A stretch of 64,000 nucleotides of DNA from Clavibacter michiganensis subsp. tessellarius (GCF_021922985.1 NZ_CP040788.1:2232001-2296000), one strand, 5' to 3'. Shown: positions 50,604-59,899, counted from the first letter of the stretch. A program made the numbers and translations. The notes: generated by a model not told the origin, from the sequence alone.

Positions 50604-51593
50604 GTGACCCCCCGCGGCGCCCCGACGCCCTCCGCATCCGCGTTCCCCGCCTCCCCGCCAGCCGTCCCCGGCGGCCGCCGCATCGCCGTCCAGTTCGCCG
50701 CGATGGGCACGGTCTGGGGCGCGAGCTTCCTCTTCATGAAGATCGCGCTCGAGGGCGTGTCGTTCGGCCAGGTGTCGTGGACCCGGCTCGTCCTCGGCGC
50801 GATCGCGCTGGGCCTCATCGTCGCCGCCCGCCGCCTGCCGCTGCCGAAGGAGCGCGTCGTCTGGCTGCACTTCGCGGTGGTGGGCGTCGTCGGATCCGCC
50901 ATCCCCTACTCGCTGTTCGCGTGGGCCGAGCAGCACGTCACGTCGGGCGTCGCGAGCATCTACAACGCGACCACGCCGATCATGACCGCCCTCCTCGCGA
51001 CCCTCGCCTTCCGCGTCGAGAGGCTCGGCCGCCGGCAGCTCGCGGGCATCGCGCTCGGCATCGCGGGCGTCGTCGTGATCATCGGCCCGTGGCGCCTCAC
51101 CCCGAGCGCCGAGGCCGCTGCGTCCGGCCAGCCGCTCCTCGAGCTCGCGGGCCAGCTCGCGTGCCTCGGCGCGGCCCTCTGCTACGGGATCACCTTCGGC
51201 TACCTCCGCCGCTTCCTCACCCACCGCGGCATCCCGGGCGTCGTGACGGCCTTCATGCAGATCGGCATGGGCGCCTCCGCGATGCTCGTCGCGACCCCGT
51301 TCCTCGCGACCGGACCCGTGGCGCTCGACCTCCCCGTCGTGCTCAGCCTCGTGGTGCTCGGCGTCGTCGGCACGGGCCTCGCGTACCTCTGGAACATGAA
51401 CGTGCTGCTCGCCTGGGGCCCCACCGCCACCTCGACCGTCACGTACATCACGCCGGTCGTGGGCGTCGCGCTCGGGATCCTCGTGCTCGGCGAGACCCTG
51501 CACTGGAACGAGCCCGCCGGCGCCGCCCTCGTGCTCCTCGGCGTGCTCCTCTCGCAGGGGCGCCGCCGTGCCGCGCGCGGATCCGTCGCCTGA
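50604..51593 (+). CDS. EamA/DMT family transporter
   Basis: 329 residues, ten helices. EamA repeat 1 starts at MGTVWGASFLFMKIALEGVS; the motif AEQHVTSGVASIYNATTPIMTALLA and the second repeat's AWGPTATSTVTYITPVVGVALG are typical. GTG 50604 follows TACGCT by 6 nt. Cargo unknown. Distinct from the EamA protein at 21419. Confidence 0.87.
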   Translation: MTPRGAPTPSASAFPASPPAVPGGRRIAVQFAAMGTVWGASFLFMKIALEGVSFGQVSWTRLVLGAIALGLIVAARRLPLPKERVVWLHFAVVGVVGSAIPYSLFAWAEQHVTSGVASIYNATTPIMTALLATLAFRVERLGRRQLAGIALGIAGVVVIIGPWRLTPSAEAAASGQPLLELAGQLACLGAALCYGITFGYLRRFLTHRGIPGVVTAFMQIGMGASAMLVATPFLATGPVALDLPVVLSLVVLGVVGTGLAYLWNMNVLLAWGPTATSTVTYITPVVGVALGILVLGETLHWNEPAGAALVLLGVLLSQGRRRAARGSVA

Positions 51594-51631
51594 CCATGGA
51601 TCGACGACCGCTTCCGTAATACGATGAGCGC

Positions 51632-51892
51632 ATGGCGCGCATCATCAACGGCAGGGAAGTCGACGAGTCCCAGGTCGACGAGTGGGTCGACGAGGCGGAG
51701 GCGGGATACGACGTCGGCGCGCTCCGCTCCCGCTGGGGTCGCGCTCCCCGTGGGGAGTCAGCCGCGAAGGTCATCCCCGTGCGCCTCACCGACGCCGAGC
51801 TCGAGGCCGTCATGGCGCGCGCGCAGCGCGAGGGGCTGAACCGCTCCGAGGCCATCCGCGCGGCGCTGGACGCCTGGTCCCACGCCGCGTGA
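51632..51892 (+). CDS. Ribbon-helix-helix antitoxin candidate
   Basis: 86 residues. C-terminal RHH fold: KVIPVRLTDAELEAVMARAQ, then REGLNRSEAIRAALDAWS. The N-terminal half (GREVDESQVDEWVDEAEAGYD) is acidic and could contact the toxin. TACGAT lies 6 nt before ATG. Overlaps the next frame as GTGA. Confidence 0.78.
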   Translation: MARIINGREVDESQVDEWVDEAEAGYDVGALRSRWGRAPRGESAAKVIPVRLTDAELEAVMARAQREGLNRSEAIRAALDAWSHAA

Positions 51893-52128
51893 TCGTCCGT
51901 CCGTCCGCGCGGAAGCACGACATCGCGGACGAGGACGCGATCGCGGCGGCGTCGACCGCGCTCGTCACGGGGCCCCTCGACGACGAGGAACCGCAGCGTC
52001 AGCTCCGCCTGGGATTCGACACCGCAGCCCGTCTCCTCGAGATCGTCGTGCTCGTGTGGGACGACGGCACGGAGGAGGTCATCCATGCGATGAGGTGCCG
52101 GCCGCAGTACCTCGAGCTCCTGGCATGA
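51889..52128 (+). CDS. BrnT-like toxin candidate
   Basis: 79 residues starting GTG 51889, overlapping the RHH stop by 4 bp. It reads VRPSARKHDIADEDAIAAAS, then RQLRLGFDTAARLLEIVVLVWDDG, then EEVIHAMRCRPQYLELL. The KH..xxED, LGxD..xRLLEIVV and VIHAMxARPxYL pattern is common in actinobacterial partners of RHH proteins and resembles the BrnT group of RelE-like RNases. Order antitoxin-then-toxin. Confidence 0.65.
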   Translation: MIVRPSARKHDIADEDAIAAASTALVTGPLDDEEPQRQLRLGFDTAARLLEIVVLVWDDGTEEVIHAMRCRPQYLELLA

Positions 52129-52181
52129 GGCGCGCACCCACCGCGACGCGCACCCCTCCGACGCCCGGCTAGGCTCGCCGG

Positions 52182-52877
52182 GTGCGTCTCGTCATCGCCC
52201 GCTGCTCCGTCGACTACGCCGGCCGCCTCAGCGCGCATCTCCCCCTCGCCACCCGCCTCCTCATGGTCAAGGCCGACGGGAGCCTCCTCGTCCACTCGGA
52301 CGGCGGCTCCTACAAGCCGCTGAACTGGATGAGCCCGCCCTGCTCGATCGTCGAGGTCGAGCCCGACGACGACCAGGCGCTCGCGGGCGTCCGCGAGATC
52401 TGGCGCGTCGTGCAGCCGAAGACGGCGGACATGCTCGTCGTCTCGATCCACGAGGTGCTGCACGACTCCGCGCACGACCTCGGCGTCGACCCGGGCCTCG
52501 TGAAGGACGGCGTGGAGGCGCACCTGCAGAAGCTGCTTGCCGAGCAGATCCACCTGCTGGGCGACGGCCACGAGCTCGTGCGCCGCGAGTACATGACGGC
52601 GATCGGGCCGGTCGACATCCTCGCGCGCGACGCGTCCGGCAAGTCGGTCGCGGTGGAGCTCAAGCGCCGCGGCGACATCGACGGCGTCGAGCAGCTCACC
52701 CGCTACCTCGAGCTGATGAACCGGGATCCGCACCTCGCGCCGGTCACGGGCGTCTACGCCGCGCAGGAGATCAAGCCGCAGGCCCGCACGCTCGCCGAGG
52801 ACCGCGGCATCCGCTGCCTCCTGCTCGACTACGACGCGATGCGCGGGATGGACGACGGGCACTCGCGCCTCTTCTGA
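52182..52877 (+). CDS. nucS: Endonuclease NucS (noncanonical mismatch repair)
   Basis: 231 residues. N-terminal DNA-binding half ([20 protein letters not shown], then [24 protein letters not shown]); C-terminal RecB-like nuclease half with [23 protein letters not shown] (catalytic Asp, Glu, Lys) followed by [12 protein letters not shown]. Length and motifs match actinobacterial NucS, which cuts at G-T and G-G mismatches and replaces MutSL. GTG 52182 has TAGGCT 6 nt upstream. Stop at 52877. Confidence 0.95.
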   Translation: MRLVIARCSVDYAGRLSAHLPLATRLLMVKADGSLLVHSDGGSYKPLNWMSPPCSIVEVEPDDDQALAGVREIWRVVQPKTADMLVVSIHEVLHDSAHDLGVDPGLVKDGVEAHLQKLLAEQIHLLGDGHELVRREYMTAIGPVDILARDASGKSVAVELKRRGDIDGVEQLTRYLELMNRDPHLAPVTGVYAAQEIKPQARTLAEDRGIRCLLLDYDAMRGMDDGHSRLF

Positions 52878-53164
52878 TCCACCGCGGCCGCCGCGGCCGC
52901 CGCCTCGGCCGCGCCCTCCTGCGGCCCGACGCACCCGGCCGCGACGCCCGCCGCCACCCCGCCTATCCGCTCACGATCCGGGGACCGTCCGGGCGCCTCC
53001 CGCCGCCGGTGACCCGCCCATACTGACGAGGAGCGGCACTTCGCCGCCGTGTCCTCGGGGGTGGATGTGAGGGAGTCGGGTGCGGCCCGCGGCCGCGCGC
53101 TCCGCCTCGCCCCGGCGCGCCCGGGCGCAGGAGCAGCGTCGCCCGCATCCATCGGCGTGCGCCC

Positions 53165-54379
53165 ATGACGACCATGACCACGACGGACGTCGCCGCGTCC
53201 CGCGCCGCCGCGAAGGCCGCCGGCGCCGGCACGGGAGCTCCCGCCGCCCGCGTCCGCATCGATCCGTACCCCCTCCGTCCCCGGAACCGCTGGCTCCTCC
53301 GCCTGCTGTTCTCCCTCCCCTTCGTCGTGATCGCGCTCCTCGCCGACCGGTCGCCCGCCGGCACGGTCGGGGGCCCCGCCTCGACCACGGTCAACGCCGA
53401 CCTCCTCGCCCGCGTCGCGCGGATCGACTGGACCCGCGCCGACGCCGCCTGGGTCGGCAGCCTCTACCCGCCCGTCGGGACGGTCCTCGCCGCGCTCACG
53501 CCCGGCGGCACGCTCGGCATGGGCATCCTCGGCGCCCTCATCGCCGGCCCGTTCCTCCAGCAGATGCTGCAGGCGATGCAGCAGCGCCGCTTCCCGCGCG
53601 TGCAGTCCGCCATGTTCATGGTCGCCCTCGGCGCCAACCCCCTGTTCGCCCACATGGTCACCACGAACCTCGAGGCGTTCCTCGGGGTCGCGGCCTTCGG
53701 CGTCGGGGCGACGAACATGGTCCGCTTCGTCGCCTACCGGAACACCCAGGCCGGCTTCCGCGCCGGGCTGCTGTTCGCGTTCTCCGCCCTCTCCAGCGCG
53801 AGCGGGATCGTCTACATCGTGGTCGTCGGCCTGGCCGCGCCGCTCATCTCGCTCGCCCGCCACGGCCAGCGCGGCGCCCGGGCCTCGAACGTGCTCGTGC
53901 TGCTGTTCCCCACGCTCTCGGCCTTCGTTACCGTCGCGTTCCTCCAGCTCGTCTTCCTCGGCGCCCCCTTGGCGTTCCTCACGGCGCAGTTCCACTACGA
54001 CCCGGCGCTCTGGGACACGGTGCCGCAGCTCGTGACGACCCTCAACGGGTTCCTGCTGCTCGCGCCGATGGTGTCCGGCTGGGCGCTCGCGCTCCTCGTG
54101 CGGCGGCCGGGCGCCGTGCTCATCTCGACGCTGCTGTTCCTCGGGCTGCTGACCGGCTACATCCTCGGCCTCATCCCCGCCAACTCGGCGGGCAACACCT
54201 TCTTCATCATGACGATGATGGGCATGGCGATCCTCCCGGCGGCCACGACGCGTCGCGCCGACGTGCTGATCACCGCCGTCGCGGCCGTCCAGATCGCCAT
54301 CGCCTGGGCCGCCGCCTACAACCGGCCCGTCGTCCTCGACTGGATGGGCGCCCTCGCCCGCGTCCTCGGCTGGGCCTGA
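53165..54379 (+). CDS. Polytopic membrane protein coupled to a GT2 glycosyltransferase
   Basis: 404 residues, about nine to ten helices, with no recognised transporter or glycosyltransferase motif. A basic start PYPLRPRNRWLLRLLFSLP is followed by an external loop and further helices; one motif, YPPVGTVLAALTPGG, sits after helix 1, and NPLFAHMVTTNLEAFLGV near residue 155. It ends 1 bp before the ATG of the next gene. It could assist export or assembly of a polysaccharide made by that enzyme. Confidence 0.72.
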   Translation: MTTMTTTDVAASRAAAKAAGAGTGAPAARVRIDPYPLRPRNRWLLRLLFSLPFVVIALLADRSPAGTVGGPASTTVNADLLARVARIDWTRADAAWVGSLYPPVGTVLAALTPGGTLGMGILGALIAGPFLQQMLQAMQQRRFPRVQSAMFMVALGANPLFAHMVTTNLEAFLGVAAFGVGATNMVRFVAYRNTQAGFRAGLLFAFSALSSASGIVYIVVVGLAAPLISLARHGQRGARASNVLVLLFPTLSAFVTVAFLQLVFLGAPLAFLTAQFHYDPALWDTVPQLVTTLNGFLLLAPMVSGWALALLVRRPGAVLISTLLFLGLLTGYILGLIPANSAGNTFFIMTMMGMAILPAATTRRADVLITAVAAVQIAIAWAAAYNRPVVLDWMGALARVLGWA

Positions 54380-54380
54380 G

Positions 54381-56078
54381 ATGACCACGACGCAGCCCGC
54401 GCCCTCGGACGGACGCGACATGACCACGGCGCCGCCGACATGGCAGGACGACATCGACCCGGGTCCGGTGCGCCAGGGCCCCCGCCAGCGCTACCTCGCC
54501 GAGGGGTGGATCCCCGTCCGCCTCCTCGCCGACGGCCGGCAGCTCGTCGCCGCCGACGGACGGCACCGGGATCCCGGCTTCGAGGCCGCGCTGGCCGCGG
54601 AGCTCGGCGCGCCCATCGCGCTCATCCACGTGGACCCGTGGGAGCTCAAGGACGCCGTCCTCCGCATCTGCGGCGAGGCCGTGGCCGACGACGCCGCCAA
54701 CCGGCTCTTCCGCGCGAACCCGGAGCTGTCCGGGCGCCTCGTCTTCTCGCGCGGCCAGAAGGCGGGCGCGCTGGTGGCCGCCGTCGTGCTCGTCGCGCTG
54801 GCCGTCGTCTGGCCGCGGCAGACCGCGGTCGGCGCGCTCTCGGTCGTGAGCATCGCGTTCCTCGCGGCGACCGCGTTCAAGTTCGTGGTGGCGCTGCAGG
54901 GCGCGCGCTACGACGTGGTCGACCGCGTCACCGACGCGGAGGTCGCGCGGCTCGACGACGCCGACCTGCCGGTCTACACGGTGCTCGTGCCGGTGTTCCG
55001 GGAGGCGAACATCGTCGCCCAGCTCATCGAGAACCTCGGCGGCCTCGACTACCCGGCCCACAAGCTCGAGGTCCTCATCCTCATCGAGGAGGAGGACGCT
55101 GAGACGCGCGAGGCGATCGTGGACGCGGATCCGCCCGCCCACTTCCACATCGTCACGATCCCCGCGGGCCAGCCGCAGACCAAGCCGCGCGCCTGCAACG
55201 TGGGCCTCACGCTCGCGTCCGGCGAGTACCTCGTCATCTACGACGCCGAGGACACCCCGGATCCCGACCAGCTGAAGAAGGCGCTCGTCGCCTTCGACCG
55301 CGGCGGCCCCCTGATGGTGTGCGTGCAGGCCGCCCTCAACTACTTCAACGCGAGCGAGAACGCCCTCACCCGCATGTTCACGCTCGAGTACTCGTACTGG
55401 TTCGACTACATGCTCGCGGGCCTCGACCACTCGAACCTGCCGATCCCGCTCGGCGGCACCTCGAACCACTTCCGCACGGCCGCGCTCGTCGAGCTCGGCG
55501 GCTGGGACCCGTACAACGTCACCGAGGACGCCGACCTCGGCATCCGCGCCTCGGCCGTCGGCTACCGCGTGGGCGTCATCAACTCCACGACCATGGAGGA
55601 GGCCAACACCTCCATCCCGAACTTCATCCGCCAGCGCTCCCGGTGGATCAAGGGCTACATGCAGACGACGCTCGTGCACGCCCGCCGGCCGCTCGCGCTG
55701 ATCCGCGAGGTCGGCATCGTGCGCTTCGTCGCGTTCGCGCTCCTCATCGGCGGCACCCCGGCGACGTTCCTCGGGGTCATCCCCTTCTACCTCGTGACGA
55801 TCGCGTCGCTGGCGATCCCGAACGAGGTCCTCGCCTCCGTCTTCCCGGCCTGGGCGCTCTGGACGAGCCTGTTCAACTTCCTCATCGGCAACGGGGTGAT
55901 GGTCTACGTCTCGATGATGGGGCCGTTCAAGCGCGGCACGTTCCACCTCATCCTGTGGTCGCTGCTGAACCCCGTCTACTGGATCCTGCACTCGATCGCC
56001 GCGTACAAGGGCCTCTGGCAGCTGCTCACCCGGCCGCACTACTGGGAGAAGACGGAGCACGGCCTCACCCAGCAGTGA
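54381..56078 (+). CDS. GT2 family membrane glycosyltransferase
   Basis: 565 residues. The N-terminal part (about 30-120) resembles a GspE_N/MshEN domain (YLAEGWIPVRLLADGRQLVAA). Two helices at about 130-165 precede the GT-A domain: YTVLVPVFREANIVAQLIENL, then YLVIYDAEDTPDPDQL (metal-binding DxD), TEDADLGIRAS (acceptor base) and RQRSRWIKGYMQ, the processive QxxRW motif. Three or four C-terminal helices form the export channel. It likely makes an exopolysaccharide. ATG 54420 is an alternative start. Confidence 0.87.
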   Translation: MTTTQPAPSDGRDMTTAPPTWQDDIDPGPVRQGPRQRYLAEGWIPVRLLADGRQLVAADGRHRDPGFEAALAAELGAPIALIHVDPWELKDAVLRICGEAVADDAANRLFRANPELSGRLVFSRGQKAGALVAAVVLVALAVVWPRQTAVGALSVVSIAFLAATAFKFVVALQGARYDVVDRVTDAEVARLDDADLPVYTVLVPVFREANIVAQLIENLGGLDYPAHKLEVLILIEEEDAETREAIVDADPPAHFHIVTIPAGQPQTKPRACNVGLTLASGEYLVIYDAEDTPDPDQLKKALVAFDRGGPLMVCVQAALNYFNASENALTRMFTLEYSYWFDYMLAGLDHSNLPIPLGGTSNHFRTAALVELGGWDPYNVTEDADLGIRASAVGYRVGVINSTTMEEANTSIPNFIRQRSRWIKGYMQTTLVHARRPLALIREVGIVRFVAFALLIGGTPATFLGVIPFYLVTIASLAIPNEVLASVFPAWALWTSLFNFLIGNGVMVYVSMMGPFKRGTFHLILWSLLNPVYWILHSIAAYKGLWQLLTRPHYWEKTEHGLTQQ

Positions 56079-56124
56079 GGGAGGCTCCCGGCGGGCGCCC
56101 GCGCGAGGCTCGTAGGGTGGGCGG

Positions 56125-56847
56125 GTGACCGCACCCGACACGTCCGCGCCCGACACGACAGCCGGATCCGCCTCCGCCCCCTGGAGCTGCATCCTGTTCG
56201 ACCTCGACGGCACCATCACCGACTCGGCCCCCGGGATCACGGCGCAGCTCGCGAAGACGCTCGTCTTCATGGGCCTGCCCGTGCCCGGCCCGGCCCAGCT
56301 CCTCGAGTACGTGGGCCCGCCGATCCTCGACTCCTTCCGCGACCTCGCGGGCATGGACGACGCGGCCCAGCAGCGCGCGCTCGCCCACTACCGCGAGGGC
56401 TACGCGGGCGGCGGCGTCTTCGACAGCTCGGTCTACCCGGGCGTGCCCGACGTGCTCCGCGCGATCCACGCGGCCGGCATCCCGCTCTCGCTCGCCACGA
56501 GCAAGCCCGAGTCGCAGGCCCGGCGCGTGCTCGACCACTACGGCATCGCCGACCTGTTCACCGAGGTCTGCGGCGCCAGCGAGGACGAGGTGCGGTCGGC
56601 GAAGGCCGACGTCATCGAGGAGGCGCTCCTCCGGCTGCGCCGCGCGGGGGTGGACCTCGACCACGTCGTGATGGTCGGCGACCGCGAGCACGACGTGCTC
56701 GGCGCGGCCGCCCACGGCATCCCGACGGTCATGGTCGGCTGGGGCTACGGCAGCCCGGCGGAGGCCGCCGGCACCATCGCGGTGGTCGACACGGCCGCCG
56801 AGCTCGAGGCGATCCTGGTGCCCGAGGCCGCGCGTCCCGCCGCCTGA
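56125..56847 (+). CDS. HAD family hydrolase, phosphoglycolate phosphatase-like
   Basis: 240 residues. Motif I ILFDLDGTITDSAPGI, cap domain, motif II SLATSKPESQA, motif III AKADVIEEAL and motif IV MVGDREHDVLGAAAHG are all intact. Sequence order matches the Gph/PpaX group. GTG 56125 has TAGGGT 6 nt upstream. Substrate uncertain. Confidence 0.9.
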   Translation: MTAPDTSAPDTTAGSASAPWSCILFDLDGTITDSAPGITAQLAKTLVFMGLPVPGPAQLLEYVGPPILDSFRDLAGMDDAAQQRALAHYREGYAGGGVFDSSVYPGVPDVLRAIHAAGIPLSLATSKPESQARRVLDHYGIADLFTEVCGASEDEVRSAKADVIEEALLRLRRAGVDLDHVVMVGDREHDVLGAAAHGIPTVMVGWGYGSPAEAAGTIAVVDTAAELEAILVPEAARPAA

Positions 56848-56960
56848 GGCGTCCGCTCCGAATCCCTCACAAGCAGGAGCCTTTCCACAGATCCGGCCGC
56901 TACCCCCCGTTCGCCCGGGGGTTAGCAACACGGAGTGACAGAATGACCGGCGGAGGAACC

Positions 56961-57422
56961 ATGTCAACACCGCAGGACCTGCAGGACCCGCTCGCGCTCG
57001 ACAGGCAGGTCAGCTACGCGCTCGTCGTCGCCGCGCGCAGCGTGACCGCCCTCTACCGACCCATCCTCGATCCGCTGGGCCTCACCCACCCCCAGTACCT
57101 CGTGCTCCTCGCCCTCTGGGCCAGCGGCCCGCGCTCGGTGAAGGACCTGAGCCACGAGCTCCAGCTCGACAGCGCCACGCTGTCGCCGCTGCTCAAGCGG
57201 CTCGAGGCCATGGGCCACGTGTGGCGCGTGCGCCGGGCCACGGACGAGCGCGTCCTCGAGATCGGCCTCACCGACCAGGGCCGCGAGCTCCGCGAGAAGG
57301 CCGTCGCCATCCCGCAGCGCATCCGCGACCGCCTCTCCATGACGGAGGAGCAGCTCGAGGGCCTGAAGACCGTGCTCAGCCAGGTCATCGACAATGCGAA
57401 GGGCCTGCCCGAGACCATCTGA
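56961..57422 (+). CDS. MarR family regulator, OhrR-like but Cys-less
   Basis: 153 residues. It reads LDRQVSYALVVAARSVTALYR, then LGLTHPQYLVLLALWASGPR and the DNA-binding SATLSPLLKRLEAMGHV with wing RRATDERVLEIGLTDQG: clearly OhrR/SarZ-like. The redox-sensing Cys in the first helix (usually xQLCFAL) is Ser here (QVSYAL), and the protein has no Cys at all. Start ATG 56961 has GGAGG 4 nt upstream; ATG 56943 precedes it in frame. Confidence 0.87.
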   Translation: MSTPQDLQDPLALDRQVSYALVVAARSVTALYRPILDPLGLTHPQYLVLLALWASGPRSVKDLSHELQLDSATLSPLLKRLEAMGHVWRVRRATDERVLEIGLTDQGRELREKAVAIPQRIRDRLSMTEEQLEGLKTVLSQVIDNAKGLPETI

Positions 57423-57501
57423 CGGGCCCGCCGGCCACCCGACCGGCGCACGTCCCCGGCTCCGCCCACCGGCGCCCGACCACCCGATCGGAGCGCGACG
57501 A

Positions 57502-58356
57502 GTGAGCGACACGGTCCGCGCGGTGCTCCTGCTCGAGTGCTACGTCACCGTCACGCTGCTGGCGCCGCTGCTCCTCGGCCGGCTGCCGCTCGTCGCGCAG
57601 CGGCCCGTCGCGATGCTGGCCGCCTGGCACGGGTTCCTCGTCACGGCCGTGCTGAGCCTCGGATCCGGGCTCGGCCTCCTCATCCACCAGGGCGTGGCGA
57701 TGCAGGCGGGCGCCGACGCGGAGCGCGTCGCGGTCGTCGTGCCGCTCGCCTACGCCGCCGCGGGCGTGCTCGGGATCCTGCTGTTCCGCATCGTGGAGGA
57801 GGGCGGCCGCGTCGTGCGCGACGCCCGGCATCGCGCGGGCGAGGTGGCGACGCTGCTGCTCGCCTCCCGCCCGTACCGCGTGGCCGGGCGGGACGCGCGC
57901 CTCGTCGAGTCCGACGTGCCGCTCGCGGCGCTCTCCCCCGCGACCGGAGTGATCCTCCTCACCACCGAGGCGCGCGCCCGCCTCGACGACGACGAGCTCG
58001 CCGCGGTCATCGAGCACGAGACCGCGCACCTGGAGCAGCGGCACGCGCTGGCCGTGCGGCTCGCCCAGGTGTCCCGCGCGATCCTCCCGGCGCTGCCCGC
58101 GAGCCAGCGCCTCGCGCTGTCCACCACCATCGCCATCGAGTTCATCGCCGACGACCACGCCGCCCGGGTCGCCGGGCCCGCCACCGTCGCGGACGCCCTC
58201 GCGAAGCTGGATCCCGAGGGCGGCCTCTCGGGCCTCCGCGCCGACCGCATGCGCCACCCCCGCGGCGGGCACCGGGTCGCGCTGCGGACGCTGTGCGCGG
58301 TCGCGTGCGCGCTCCCGGCGCTGCCGCTGCTGATCGTGCTGCTGCCGGTCCGCTGA
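57502..58356 (+). CDS. M56/M48-like integral membrane metallopeptidase
   Basis: 284 residues from GTG 57502. Three or four N-terminal helices, then a cytosolic/extracellular zinc domain with the HExxH site in AVIEHETAHLEQRHAL, preceded by LTTEARARLDDDEL, and a later IAIEFIADDHAARVA carrying the third ligand (Glu/Asp). M56 proteins usually pair with BlaI; here a MarR gene lies 80 bp upstream instead. No sensor domain is attached. Confidence 0.8.
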   Translation: MSDTVRAVLLLECYVTVTLLAPLLLGRLPLVAQRPVAMLAAWHGFLVTAVLSLGSGLGLLIHQGVAMQAGADAERVAVVVPLAYAAAGVLGILLFRIVEEGGRVVRDARHRAGEVATLLLASRPYRVAGRDARLVESDVPLAALSPATGVILLTTEARARLDDDELAAVIEHETAHLEQRHALAVRLAQVSRAILPALPASQRLALSTTIAIEFIADDHAARVAGPATVADALAKLDPEGGLSGLRADRMRHPRGGHRVALRTLCAVACALPALPLLIVLLPVR

Positions 58357-58500
58357 CCCCGTCGGCTGATCCCGTCCGCTGACCCGACGCGCTGACGCAG
58401 CCCGCTGATCCCGCGCGGCCGCCGCGCATGCCGGCCCGGTCCCCGTCCGCGCCGGTCGTCCGCCCGGCACCCGCCGCGGAGGCCGCCCCGACCCGTGCGC

Positions 58501-58506
58501 TAGGGT
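58501..58506 (+). promoter_or_regulatory. -10 box of the riboswitch transcript
   Basis: TAGGGT, placed so that transcription would begin at about 58513, at the 5' edge of the manganese riboswitch. Confidence 0.5.
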
Positions 58507-58508
58507 CT

Positions 58509-58640
58509 CCTCTCGAAGGGGAGTAGTCCCCCCGGCCCGCGGGCCGGACGGCGATGCGTCGACATGCTGGCCCCTGGGCCCGGTGCATCACCCGCCACGC
58601 GCACGTGCACGGCGGGCGGACGAGACCTTCGGCCAGACGA
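58509..58640 (+). ncRNA. yybP-ykoY (manganese) riboswitch
   Basis: The 5' conserved loop is CGAAGGGGAGTAGTCCCC at about 58514-58531, and the 3' conserved loop is ACGAGACCTTCGGCC at 58620-58634, the two metal-binding elements of this class (GGGGAGUAG and GACC...). Between them lie three GC-rich helices, including GGCCCGCGGGCC at 58533-58544, GTGCATCACCCGCC and its partner GGCGGGCGG at 58611-58619. It precedes a ferritin-like/VIT1 transporter, a known target type. Function: Mn2+ sensing. Confidence 0.75.
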
Positions 58641-58714
58641 ACGACAGGCGCACGCGCGCCGTCGCGCCGGCCGGAGCGCCCCCGGGTCCCGGTCGTCGCC
58701 CGACCGGAGGACCC

Positions 58715-59824
58715 ATGACATCCATGCCCCCTGCCCGCACGCCCGATCCGACGCCCGCCCAGGTGCGCCGCTGGCGGCAGTACCTCGCCGACGAGCGCGC
58801 CGAGGCCGCCGTCTACCGCGACCTCGCCGGCCGCCGCACGGGCGAGGAGCGCGAGATCCTGCTCGCCCTCGCTGAGGCCGAGGGCCGCCACGCCGACCAC
58901 TGGATCGAGCTGCTCGGCGACCGCGTCGGCAAGCCCGTCCGCGGCGACATCCGCACGCGGGTCCTCGGCCTCCTGGCCCGCCGCTTCGGCTCCGTCTTCG
59001 TGCTCGCCCTCGCGCAGCGCGCCGAGAGCCGCTCGCCGTACGCGGACGACGCCGACGCGACCGACGCGATGGCCGCCGACGAGCGCGTGCACGAGGAGGT
59101 CGTGCGCGGCCTCGCCACCCGCGGCCGGATGCGCCTCTCGGGCACCTTCCGCGCGGCCGTCTTCGGCGCGAACGACGGCCTCGTCAGCAACCTCGCGCTC
59201 GTGCTGGGCATCACGGCCACGGGCGTGCCGAACGCCGTGATCCTCGCCACCGGCCTCGCGGGCCTCCTCGCCGGCGCGCTCTCGATGGGCGCGGGCGAGT
59301 TCGTGTCCGTGCGCTCCCAGCGCGAGCTGCTCGAGGCGTCCGCCCCGGATCCGGCCACGCGCGACGCCCTCCCCCACCTCGACGTCGACGCCAACGAGCT
59401 CGCCCTCGTCTACCGCGCCCGCGGCATGACGGAGGAGGAGGCGCTCGCGCACGCCGACGAGGTGCTGCGCGACCTCGCGGCCGAGACCCGGCCGATCCCC
59501 GTGAGCATCGCGGGCGTCGCCGCGTCCGACGACGAGCACGAGAGCGTGGGCACGGCCTGGGGCGCGGCGCTGTCGAGCTTCTGCTTCTTCGCGTCCGGCG
59601 CCGTGATCCCGGTGCTGCCGTACCTGTTCGGCCTGCAGGGCCTCGCCGCGCTCGTGATCGCGTGCGTGCTGGTCGCGATCGCGCTGTCCATCACGGGCGC
59701 GGTCACGGGCCTCCTCTCGGGCGGCCCGCCGTTGCGCCGCGCCGGCCGCCAGCTGCTCATCGGCTTCGGCGCGGCCGGGGCCACCTACCTGCTGGGGCTG
59801 CTCTTCAACACGCAGGCGGGCTGA
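58715..59824 (+). CDS. Ferritin-like/VIT1 fusion (MbfA-like Mn/Fe exporter)
   Basis: 369 residues. Residues about 10-150 are a ferritin-like domain: RWRQYLADERAEAAVYRDLA, then ALAEAEGRHADHWIELLG (ExxH metal ligands). From about 155 comes a VIT1/CCC1 transporter: GTFRAAVFGANDGLVSNLAL, then GALSMGAGEFVSVRSQRELLE, with five helices. MbfA-type proteins export Fe2+ or Mn2+. The ATG has GGAGG 5 nt upstream. A manganese riboswitch ends about 75 bp before it, so Mn export is likely. Confidence 0.87.
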   Translation: MTSMPPARTPDPTPAQVRRWRQYLADERAEAAVYRDLAGRRTGEEREILLALAEAEGRHADHWIELLGDRVGKPVRGDIRTRVLGLLARRFGSVFVLALAQRAESRSPYADDADATDAMAADERVHEEVVRGLATRGRMRLSGTFRAAVFGANDGLVSNLALVLGITATGVPNAVILATGLAGLLAGALSMGAGEFVSVRSQRELLEASAPDPATRDALPHLDVDANELALVYRARGMTEEEALAHADEVLRDLAAETRPIPVSIAGVAASDDEHESVGTAWGAALSSFCFFASGAVIPVLPYLFGLQGLAALVIACVLVAIALSITGAVTGLLSGGPPLRRAGRQLLIGFGAAGATYLLGLLFNTQAG

Positions 59825-59899
59825 TCCGCGGGTCCCGCCGCCCGCGTCGCCTCCCGCGCGCGGCGGGGCCGGCCTGCCGCAGCCGATACGGTTGTCCGC

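Noticed and set aside
58583..58714. N-terminal extension of the VIT1-type protein from ATG 58583
   Set aside because: This stretch lies within and just after the riboswitch. The ATG at 58715 has a good GGAGG site, and the ferritin-like domain begins after it.
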